Shown one piece after another: positions 10,301-19,800 of a stretch of 64,000 nucleotides of DNA. A program made the position numbers and the translations under genes. How positions within the stretch are numbered: position 1 is the first letter of the stretch; every line of letters begins with the position of its first letter. Where the stretch lies: contig JASANG010003711.1 of NCBI GenBank assembly GCA_030248215.1, positions 1 to 64,000 on the forward strand, in the 5' to 3' direction. Under the pieces are notes generated by a model. That model had not been told where the DNA came from and ran no database searches. It saw nothing but the letters and a program-made list of their open reading frames with translations. The stretch is from Enoplolaimus lenunculus (taxonomy: Eukaryota > Nematoda > Enoplea > Enoplida > Thoracostomopsidae).

Positions 10301-12530
10301 GAGTTGCCCGTGACAGTAATGGTTTCGCTATACGTTTTGACTGTATTAGTGTAGTCCGACAATACACGTGAATTGCCTCATGCCGCCGCATAACATTTTA
10401 TAGGCAATCTAGCGCCACCCTAAAACAATATGGTGCAGTTAAATATCCAGCTGTTTTAATATTTCAAAATATTAACATATGTAAAACTATTTTAGGAATA
10501 CGTCCAATTATCAAAATAATTCCGGCCGCCCTTCGATTCTTTCAGTGCATTAGGCGATATGTTGACTCAAGACATCGACATCCTCATATAACCAACGCAG
10601 GTACGGCTTTGAAAATGTCTGAAATTCATGTAGGTTCTCAAGTGGAAAAAGAATGAAAATTGCAGTGCAGCAATGTTTCCAGAGGTACGCTTGCAACACT
10701 TGTTCTGATTGTTGAAGCTTGCTTTTGTCAACAATTTTAATGTTTCGAAAGCACTGTTAGCACTGTGGACGTTGGCATTTCAGGTAAATACTCAACGACG
10801 TTCTTTGTTGTACTGCTGGGCACGCTCAAGTCGTGGTATGTTGTGTATAGCCCACACGATGCTGACAATCCATTTTTCTATCTCTGGGTAATTGCGTATG
10901 TAATATCGACGTGTTATACTTATACTTGGGACATAAAAATGGATTGGGGCCTTATGGAATGTTCAGCTGAAGCGAACGAACAGCCTGGTCTCCGGGAAGA
11001 GCTAGTATACAACAGTATATGGTAAGAATCTAATTATTGTAGTTCGCTAATAAACGAAGAATCTTGTGTCCAGCACTCTTGCCATAAATGACCGACTAAG
11101 TTTATACTTGCAAAGACTGCCGTCCATTAATTTGAGAAGTTATATGGATTATCAAACGCCATGTGTGATTGAGAGCAAAATAAATAAACTTATGTGAATG
11201 GGTCTTTTGTGTGTAATTCAGCAAAATAACTGTTTTAGCAGAGAAATGTAGCTATTTTGAAGATTTATTGAGCAGAACCTGAAAAGCAAAATATTGTGTG
11301 TGTGGTGTGCGCAAAATTATAATTGAAACATTGAATTATCATTACTGTTTTAGGTACTATTACGCAGCAATTGTCGTTAATTTTTTCTTGCGTATGGCGT
11401 GGACGCTTAATGTATCGTTACACGATCTTATGAGCGACTACACGGACCTGCTTGTTACTATCACAGCGCTACTGGAGGTGTTTCGCAGATTTGTATGGAA
11501 CTTTTTCCGTCTCGAAAATGAACACCTGAACAATTGTGGCGAATTTCGTGCCGTACGGGACATTACGCTCAAACCAATTCCGCATGTAATGGATGCCGAC
11601 GAGCTACGAAACTCACTGTTTAAAGCGATGGCTAAAGCTGCGTCTCGTCGTGGGGGTGGGGGTGGGGGTGCAAATGCGGGCAGCAAATCGGCGCATAATC
11701 CTGCACTTGGCCGCCATGGGACCGCAGATCAGTATGCGCCACTTATACGCCATTGCGCAACTTCGCCAGAGTTTCGTAACGCCGCTGGGTCAACGCGAGG
11801 ATCGACCCCTGCTAGAAATAGCGGCGACGTAGATGGGAATGTCGGACAAGAGCTCTTGGCAGAAGATAACGATGACACGTCGTGTTATGACCCGACACCG
11901 CGTAGAAATCAGTCTTCTGGTATGAATACGTTGTTCACCAACGCATTTGGAGCGTTGCGGCCACGGAAACGGCAGCCTAAAACTAATTCTGGGTTGGGAT
12001 TTGGGTTAGGGTTGTCACAACGAAAGCGCAATCGTTCTGGTGGAGAAACTTTTGTCATTGACGCATATAGCAAAACGGATAATGCGGTCACGATGACAAA
12101 GCATCGGACGGACGGACTTCAAGGTGCTGAAACCCCACCGCCAACTCCACAACTGGGTGATACTCGTCATAGTTTTGGCGACACGGGTAAGGACGATCTA
12201 ACTGCAGTAGCGCTGTGCCCGAAAGCGGATGTCAGAGAAGTGACGCTGTTGGATGATGCGACTAAGCCGAAACGGAAAGATAAAAAACAAGTATCAGTTT
12301 TGGTTGCTGGGAAACAGTATGATGTTAGAAAGAACGCAGATTCTGCTGGGGCTGTAGAGTCCGAGCAACCTGGGAAAAATATGCCGACAGTGGAGCCAAA
12401 GCTACAACCATTATTGGAACATGAAGAAATTGGACGCATAGTTAGCCCAAAAGTTGCCGAACGGCTGGCAAAGGTTGAAGCGGCTTACTCAAGCTTTGAC
12501 GTTAATGATTTGAATCAAATGACAGTTTAA
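4382..12530 (+). CDS. XPR1: XPR1-like phosphate exporter, 11 exons, complete
   Basis: Exons: 4382-4459, 4885-5066, 5293-5455, 5705-5836, 6189-6410, 8107-8294, 9526-9670, 9932-10163, 10496-10600, 10784-11021, 11354-12530. All introns are GT-AG and the phases join into 953 codons plus TAA. The family exports inorganic phosphate across the plasma membrane and senses inositol pyrophosphates through SPX. Residues 1-215 are SPX: the start [20 protein letters not shown]22 and K26, and the basic cluster K153/K156/K157 in FRKILKKHD match family ligand residues; it ends in KAMKRLRV. Membrane segments follow from about 229. EXS (about 430-640) has GVNHVLIFE and FADFWLADQ before it, [10 protein letters not shown] within it, and ends in the signature [18 protein letters not shown]. 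Human XPR1 is 696 residues; the excess here is a ~315-residue polar tail in the last exon with RGGGGGGA and [10 protein letters not shown] runs. A VTC-like or plant PHO1 relative is less likely because this protein is closest to animal XPR1 throughout. Confidence 0.95.
6521..6870. repeat. Two-copy tandem repeat (175 bp) with G/C hairpins
   Basis: Lies in XPR1 intron 5, about 110 bp after the donor. GAGTGGATGATCACT starts a unit at 6521 and again at 6696. Each unit carries a strong hairpin: arms CGACCCCCC (6605-6613) and GGGGGGTCG (6623-6631) in the first, CGACCCACCCTT with AAGGGGGTCG (6782-6809) in the second. GGTACAAAATGTACC, a perfect palindrome with one central base, also occurs in both. 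Confidence 0.75.
7011..8034 (+). mobile_element. Pearl/HINE-like element (family D), copy 1
   Basis: In XPR1 intron 5. The left end has a GTAGTGGGGCTAC hairpin and then TATTGAGCGATGCTC. The body is about four tandem ~165-bp units, each with CTAATATGCAAATTAG and CAGATTCCTCGCACCC. The right end has an ACGG-type microsatellite (7930-7950), a hairpin near 8001-8017, and CTTCGCTCAAT, which is inverted relative to the left ATTGAGCGA. Tandem core, ACGG microsatellite, terminal inverted repeat and 3' hairpin match pearl/CvA, DINE-1 and other HINEs (non-autonomous Helentrons). No protein is encoded. Confidence 0.75.
8456..9337 (+). mobile_element. Pearl/HINE-like element (family D), copy 2
   Basis: In XPR1 intron 6. 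It begins with TATTGAGCGAAGCT; the GTAGT hairpin seen in other copies is absent, so the left end is diverged or truncated. Three to four degenerate tandem units follow, then the conserved tail (GTTTATCAAAATCGGTTCAG, a short GGACAGACGGAC run) and TTTCGCTCAAT at the right end. It has the same orientation as copy 1. Confidence 0.7.
9907..9949 (+). repeat. 18-bp direct repeat across intron 7/exon 8 junction
   Basis: GTATATGTATGTTTTGCA occurs at 9907-9924 in the intron and again at 9932-9949 as the first 18 bases of XPR1 exon 8. The copies are separated only by TTTTTAG, the end of the 3' splice site. It looks like a recent duplication spanning the acceptor. The exonic copy encodes VYVCFA, a position that is variable in the family. 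Confidence 0.8.
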
Positions 12531-12870
12531 AGATTCTACGACAATTCGTCCCTCGACAACTCTTAACTCGGCATATCGTCGACGCCGATATTTTGTAACC
12601 CAGACGTCATTATTACTACAACTGGTTACCCCGACATCTCGTCATTGCCACAACTTGCGGCTTGACATCACGTTATCTGGAACAGTTCTCGCCCAAACGT
12701 CTCGTGGACCCGACCCATCTAAGCCTTAGATGAATGTCAAACTATTGGGTCGACGAGCTGTCGTACCTACTGGAAGGTGACGAGTGATTGTTTCGACGAG
12801 TTGTCGTGGTCAATGAATTGCCCGGCTACAAGTTGTCGTTTGACGAGTTGTCGGGCGACGATATGTCGTG
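12531..12870. repeat. CGACAACTCGTC repeats with an orientation switch
   Basis: Starts immediately after the XPR1 stop codon. Motifs of the form CGACAACTC and GACATCTCGTC run in one direction up to about 12715. From about 12740 to 12870 they appear inverted (GACGAGTTGTCG and relatives). If XPR1 is transcribed past its stop, this would be the start of its 3' UTR and could form extended pairing. Confidence 0.6.
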
Positions 12871-14986
12871 ATACCCAGTTGTGTGATGTCAGGTTACCTT
12901 TCTGGTTGTTAGGTGCTTGTGCTTGTAGTCGTAACATTGTGATAGCCCGGTATTTTGGATATTGAATGTGACTGAGTCGAAGAAACAGTGTGTTTAGTGG
13001 GTGATCCATGACGTATGGTTTTGTTCTCAGCATGTTCTCTGGTAGTCATGTTATTTTGTTCATAATATTGTTAATGTTTGGAAACGCATATCTATACTTA
13101 GTTAAATCCGTGCAATTAAGTTTTTCGAAGGGTTACCATCAAGCCATCCGTTATAATAGTATATTCTTGAGTACTATAGTCTACGCAAGTTTTCGGCTCC
13201 GTTACTTTCTTAATAAGCAGACACGAACAAATGAAATACATCGTAATAACAAAAATGCGGTGTTAGGTTATGGGTGTTAGTTAAACTTAGTTATACATAG
13301 GTCAGAATCGAAATTGACGCTCTATTCAACCGGCACAGCAGTATTTATTCTGGTGCATTGTAACATTTTTTGTACTTATCTATACTTTTCGTAGGAAGCT
13401 TGTTTGGGTACCATAAACACGTTATTTACATATTTTTTCGCTTTAATTTTATTGTGAAACTATGAAGACGCCTTGTTATGTGATAAATTTGTATATATTT
13501 ATTCTTTTAATGGCAATATTTTAGCTCGATTCTCATTTGTTCATGACACTATTTTAGCCATATATTGTAGTTTTATTATGAGTATATACGTCTTGTGTTT
13601 TAAGCCGAAATATAGTCGACAGGAGATTTCAAGGTTAGGTAAATTGTGCACTAGGGAAGTTTTCTACATACGTGATAAACCTTTATGTACAGCATGATTT
13701 AGGCTAAATATGAATTGATTCAAAGTTTATTTAGATGATATGTTATTAGTTGCTGTTAAATATCACTCAATCACCGAGACAGCGCTGAACAGCTACAGCA
13801 AAAATTTGTGTTAATACGTTTGAAAATGTGCCTTATTTTGTCCCAAATTGTCGCTCCAATACAGAAGGTCTATTTTTTAGAAGAAATCTTGTATAATACA
13901 TCAACAAGCATCCATCCTACTTTTCGTGGTATTTTTAACCATGGCTGTCAAAGGAAATAAACAATCACACTGAAACGTATAACTTATTCTTGCTGTTTTA
14001 CCCTCTTGTTGAGATCCAGAGCTAAGATTAGGCTGTTTGTGAGGCAGATTAACTGGATGCGCAGAATATAGGTCGTCATTGGCTCGTACTTTAGGAGCTT
14101 CCCACTGGAGGAGTTGGATACCAGACAAGACAGCAGAGTTCCAACATTAATTAAATTTCACAGGAAACAGGAACAGGGTTTCATTTTTCACCAGAACAGG
14201 AATTACAATACCCTGTGCCACGGAATACCTTATGATTGATAATAATTCAAAGTAAAATATACTGTTTGTCTACTGTTTTGAGTTTTCATTAGCCGGTTGC
14301 TCAAGTTCTGAGACATGTGTCGAGTACTTTAAAACATGAGGATGCAGATGAAACACATGTGCGAAGGAACAAAGCTTCACCAAAATTTACGCGACAAATT
14401 TTTATCTCTAACCTTAATCATAATTTGGCACAAAAACAGGAATTGAAATTTTGCAGGAATTCCGGTGGAACCCTACCAGATATGAAGGTTTAATATTAGG
14501 ATTGGGCTTATGTTTAGGCTTACACATTGGCCTCGGCACAGTAGGGGCAGGCTAATATAATGAACACGGGGCGGTCTTATTCAACTGCTAGTTCAAATTG
14601 TTCTTGTACTTTATTTGCATTGACTTTGAAACATGAATAAAAACTGTAAACCTGTGACCTCAAATAAACTGGCATTTGTATACTGCTGAGCGTGAGTTTA
14701 AAAGTAGTTGCAAGAGATGAGTTAAAATGTTCCTGTAACAATTTTTATATCTATGATATATGCCTAGTGAAACATTCTTGCGGCTCATTCAAAGAAAATG
14801 TATATGTATATAAGTGAATGTATGTCTGGTACGCATGTCTAGGGTATTAAATTCGACAAAAACTGTTTACACTAAAGATTAAATCAATTTTAGCCGTTTT
14901 GTTTTGAACGATAAGCACATAAAACTTGGACACCTGAAAGCTTCTGCTCTTGAAAAATTTATGCCGTAAAATCATATTGGTGGATT

Positions 14987-15835
14987 CAGAGTGGGACGTG
15001 GGAAAGTATTTTTCTTCCCGACCGGCGCTTTACCGGGCGAATAGAACTTTTTAGCCGCCGGTATGCCCACGCTAAAAAGATCTACTCACAACCCACCTTT
15101 TACTCGTGCCTGAAGTTGAACCAGTATTTTTATGATCGCTGGTGTTTAGCAATTTAATGAGGTTTTGCGTGTTAGCTCCAATGAATTTAGCATATGAAAG
15201 CTTACTAAAAACAACAAAATTTCAAACCCAACTTAATAAAGCAGAGGAATTTTGTTTTTCAGCGGTCACTGACTAGCTTAGTTAATAGCAGGGTTCCATC
15301 GGAATTCCGATTCCGGCTAAAATTCCGGCAAAATTTGACTTCCGATTCCAGTTGCATGCTGTTCCGATGCTGGAATTCTGATTTTTCGGTTATCAGTTTT
15401 TAAGATTATTGAACTTAGATTATGTTTCGTTCATTTGCAATTCTGTTGGTTTTTTTCTTAGTATCTTAGTAAATATTCCAAGTTGTTACGTGTGTTCCGT
15501 CAGCTATATAAACAATTTTTGCTGAAACAGTGAACAGTAACGGAAACTGGCATACTGCAACAAAAATTAAAAGTCATACACTTTTAATATAATTACTGAA
15601 ACTTAATTCCGATTCCGCTTCCTACAGAAAAATTTGATTCCGATTCCGCTTCCGACAAAATCTGGTTCTGGTTGGAACCTTGGCTAATAGCGTATGTTCT
15701 TAACTCTTAAACGTTTGGCGCGGGTAGAAACTGTCAATTTTTTACGCGCGTGGTACAAATTTTTACTTGCTGATATACCCACGGCTGAAATTTCTTACCC
15801 GAACCGCGTTTACCGGCGGGTTAAGTCCCACTCTG
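14987..15835. mobile_element. hAT-like MITE with CAGAGTGGGAC ends (family F), copy 1
   Basis: Perfect 11-bp terminal inverted repeats: CAGAGTGGGAC at 14987 and GTCCCACTCTG ending at 15835. Flanking 8-mers (GGTGGATT and GGCAGATG) match at 5 of 8 positions, which could be an old target duplication. It is interrupted by a second element at 15289-15682. Without that insertion it is about 450 bp, like the inverted copy at 61052-61463. No transposase is encoded. The superfamily call rests on CAG termini and the 8-bp spacing. Confidence 0.7.
15289..15682. mobile_element. CAGGG-family hAT-like element nested in family F
   Basis: CAGGGTTCCA at the left end faces TGGAACCTTG at the right end. It is flanked by GTTAATAG and GCTAATAG (7 of 8 identical). 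The uninterrupted sequence GTTAATAGCGTA is present in the other family F copy (inverted at 61052-61463), which confirms an insertion with duplication. The interior is rich in CCGATTCCG repeats. Confidence 0.8.
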
Positions 15836-15970
15836 GGCAGATGTACCTATAGGTTGCAGTGTTACGCAGGTTGTGAAATTCGGTAGCTTCCGTATAATAA
15901 AAAGCTCGGTAAATATGACGACATCGAACCAGCTGAACGAGGGAAAACACTATATATGTCATGTAGTAAT

Positions 15971-16294
15971 CAGGGTACAACCGGAGATCTGCTCGAGCAG
16001 AAAATCGCCCCCCAGCTCCGGCAGAGTTTTCTGCCGAAGGTTCCGGCAAATTTCGACATTGAAATTTTGCAGTTTTACAAAAATCATTTGTTTGGTGCAT
16101 TTTGTCTTAACTTTTGGTACAGTTTCAAGAAAAAATCTGCCGACATTAACCACAAGATTTAACACTACCTTACAGTTATTTACTGAAATTACCAAATTAA
16201 ACATCATTTTAACCACCGATTTTCGCGTCATTTCTGGGCCCGGCAAATTTGGTGACCTCCGGCTCCGGTATTTTTCACCTACGGTTGCACCATG
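15971..16294. mobile_element. CAGGG-family MITE (family H)
   Basis: CAGGGTACAACCGGAG at the left and CTACGGTTGCACCATG at the right form imperfect inverted ends. The interior has GCTCCGGCAG and related CTCCGG motifs. It is homologous to 17558-17925. Flanking 8-mers do not match, so no target duplication is supported for this copy. Confidence 0.65.
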
Positions 16295-16386
16295 ATTTGT
16301 CATATTGTTTTACAAGATGTGATTTTTACTAGATTTCTGAAATATTATATGATATCCGCATAAATGTCCCGTGTTATCGTTTGACA

Positions 16387-16533
16387 GGTCCATGTATAGA
16401 GCAGGGCTCGAACAGTAGTATAAGCATATTCGTAAGCCTAAGTGGAAGCCTTAGTTAAAAATATTCTATAGCTCAAGCTTACTCTATTACAGTCCCGCAG
16501 GAAAACGTTCCGGCCCTGTTGTATACATGGGTC
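16387..16533 (-). mobile_element. Family B MITE, TTAGGC core, perfect 8-bp TSD
   Basis: Ends GGTCCATGTATAGAGCAGGG and CCCTGTTGTATACATGGGTC are inverted repeats. It is flanked on both sides by GTTTGACA (16379-16386 and 16534-16541), a perfect 8-bp duplication. The core has degenerate GCCTAAG hexamers. It lies about 340 bp before the PPCS start codon. Confidence 0.85.
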
Positions 16534-16871
16534 GTTTGACATATGGCTACTTGTACACGAGAGGGATAAATCGTTTATCCCACCTTGAATACGCCCTGTT
16601 CCTACGATGTGAAATTAGAAGTAGCGGCCAGCGTAGCGTTTATGAAAAAAGTCTAGCACGAAATGGCTTGCGAAAGACTTGAAAAAAAGCAATTTTACAG
16701 GCTATCGAACAACCTGAAGAGGTCAAAAATATTTTTCGCTCGTTCGCAAAAGCCTTTCCTAAAAATTAGTGTATTTGGTATCTAGTTAAACTTTTACTGT
16801 TTCTAGCAACTACCTGCGATATTAAAGCTTTTTAGTTAAGCTTGTTTCGTGGATGCTTTATACTGGCAATA

Positions 16872-19800
16872 ATGGCATCGTCTTCAGATACAAACTACAA
16901 TCAATTGTTACCAGGTTTTGAACTGCCGTCTGAAAATGTCATTTATGCTTTGAAAGACAAGTTGCGAAAGTTTGTCGATGCAAGTATTGCTGGCAAACGC
17001 CGGATAGCTTTGGTTACGGCAAGTTTAATAGATAAATAATTTGGTAAAGTTCGAAGCCAGTTGCGAATCTAGAAATTTTTGTTGGTTGCGCTCGTAGTAT
17101 ATATGTAGTGAACAAAACTCGCAAGCGAAGCAAGAAAAATGCCTAACGTCACTTTGCAGATTATTAGCGATACAAAATTTTGGTATTGTGTCAATTTGGT
17201 GGAAAGTCGAATCATTGGATTCCCTTAGATACGCTATTGTTTTGCGTTTTACAACTTGAAAGTATATAAACCATAGGCAGCCAAGAGTCAGCACAGGTGC
17301 TAGTGAGAATGAAGGCTCACGAGCGAAAAACCAGACGCATTTTTTGTAAAGCGTACAAAAAATTAATACAAAATTTTAGTTTTAATATTGTCAATATGTA
17401 AAAACTATATATTTATCTAAGCAGCCGGCAGTCAAAATATAGGTGATAAAGTGATAGAATTTGTTTTTTCGGTGTTTAATATCAATAACCAAAATAGTTT
17501 TGTCGGTCTCAATGGTGTAAATATAGTGATCCCAAGATCTCCTCGATCCACCACTGCCAGGGTACAACCGGAGTTCTGTCTCCGGCTCCTGCAGAAAATC
17601 GGCCTCCGGCTCCGGCACAAAATCGGCCTTCGGCTTCGGCTCCGGTAGAATGTTTGCCGGAGGTTCCGTCAATTTCGGTAGTAATATTTTGCGCAATTTT
17701 GCAAAATTTATCTGTTTAGCGCGTTTAGTTTTGCTTTTGTCACAATTTTCAGGAAAAAATTTCACAAAAATTTCACAATAAATTAGCGTAAAATTAAACA
17801 ACTTAACAACATATTGCAGATATTGGCTAAAATTAACTAATTAACTATCATTTATACTACCTAATTTCGCCTCACCTCAGGCTCCGGCTCAGGCTCCGGT
17901 ATTTTTGACCTCTGGTTACAACCTGACCGGTACCTTAATATTTGTATTACAATAGACACAAAATTATCAGAAAATATCGCTGCAGGCGCAATATTTTTGG
18001 CGTACTAAAATATACACTGCAGAAGCGAACAAAATTGTATGAACTGCATCAAACAAAAAATTTGTCAGGTTGGGTAGAAACCATACAATTTTTCACAAAA
18101 ACAATTTCCGCTGGAGAGAATACTCTCGCCGTCCTCGCCCACTGAATCCGCTCCGATTCGGATTCTTTTTTGGATGCATTAAGATCTCAATAGATCAGTC
18201 GTAGTGGGACTACATGCATTGAGCCAAGCTCGAACACCCGTAAGCAATTAAGCTAATATGCAAATTAGGTATTAGCTAACTATTGCATTTATCGGTTTTG
18301 AAGGTTTGTATACAATTTATTCAGATTCCTCGCACCCAAAAACCATTTATTGCGGAAATTAGATTGCTTGTAACCGTAATAATTACTGAAATATTGTAAA
18401 AACGCTGAATTTAGACTTATCAATATGCAAATTAGCGATTAGCCAACTATTCAATTATCGGTAATGGAGGTTTGTAAACGATGTATTAAGATATCTCGTA
18501 TCCAAAAACCCTTTAGTACAGAAATTAGATTGCTTGCAACACTAATAAATAGTGAAATATAGCAAAATCTTCGAGTTAGAAAATTGATATTATTAATTTT
18601 GTATTTCAGTCTGGCGGTACAACTGTGCCCATCGAAAAGAATACAGTTCGATTTTTGGACAATTTTTCAAGTGGATCACGTGGCGCTGCATCGACTGAGT
18701 TAGTCTCTGAGTGTAAAGTACTTTTAACAATTCTATAAATCGCTTTAGCCTACTCCAAATCATTCAATTTTGAGTTATTCTGGGAGCTTAACATGTTATG
18801 GAGGACGCTATGTGGTCGGTTCCGCTACCAGTAATGAAAAATGACGATAAAAATCAAATAGATTCCATTAGTATATAAACCTTGACAAGCGCCGAAAATA
18901 AACCATCGAAGCCAGATTTCGCTTCCACCTATCTTCATCTAAACTTATTTCACCAATAACATCGCAAAAAGGATATTACCAGTCGTAGTGGGACTACATT
19001 TATTGAGCGAAGCTCGAACGCACGTAAGCAATTAAGGTAATATGCAAATTAGTTGTTAACTAACTATTCATTTATCGGTTTTGGAGGTTTGTAAGCAATT
19101 TCCTCAGATTCCTCACACCCAAAAACCCTTCAGCCACTCTAATAATTTTTGGAATAATTTAAAAAGTCCTAATTTTGTTTTGTCAATTAAGCTAATATGC
19201 AAATTAGCTATTAGCTAACTAGTCAATTATCGGTTTTGGATTAGTGCTGAAATTATATTGCTTTTAACCTTAATAATTAGTGAAATATTGTAAAAAGTCC
19301 TAATTTAGGCTTATAAACTATGCTAATATGCAAATTATCTATTAGCTAACTGCTCATTTATCGGTTTTGGAGGTTTGTAAACAGTCTACACAGATTCCTC
19401 CCACCCAGAAACCCTTTAATGCTAAAATTAGATTGCTTCTAACTGTAATACTTAGTGAAATATTGTGGAAAGTCCTAATTTAGGCTTAATTAATTATGCA
19501 AATTAGCCTGTAGCTAATAAACTTAAAATTTTAAAACCCCAATGCGAGGTTAACACCCCAGAATAATTGGCTTTCAAACAAAAAAAAGTTTGTCAAAATC
19601 GGTTCAGCCGTTCCTGAGATTCTTTTCGGACGGACAGACGGACGGATGGACACACGGACGGACGGACATCCACCTTTCGACCCCCAAGTACAAAACATAA
19701 AACGCTTCGCGAAACTCCGAGCTTCGCTCGGAGTTTCGCTTCGCTCAATGAATTTTTCGGCGGCTTGTTTTTCTTTAATTTTCTGGTTCCGTCTCCGGTA

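Larger units (their letters stand above)
12871..16871. other. Spacer between XPR1 and PPCS
   Basis: No gene was recognised. From 12871 to about 14980 I see only unique AT-rich sequence; AATAAA signals near 13955, 14637 and 14662 could end XPR1 transcripts, but this is uncertain. From 14987 onward it holds a nested transposon pair, a CAGGG-family element and a family B MITE. A TTTCTAG acceptor-like site at 16800-16806 precedes the PPCS start. Confidence 0.5.

Noticed and set aside
11298-11353. Upstream extension of the 410-codon frame in the last XPR1 exon
   Set aside because: Exon 11 starts at 11354 after TTTTAG. The upstream codons are intron, and exon 10 joins in phase to give WYYYAAIV.
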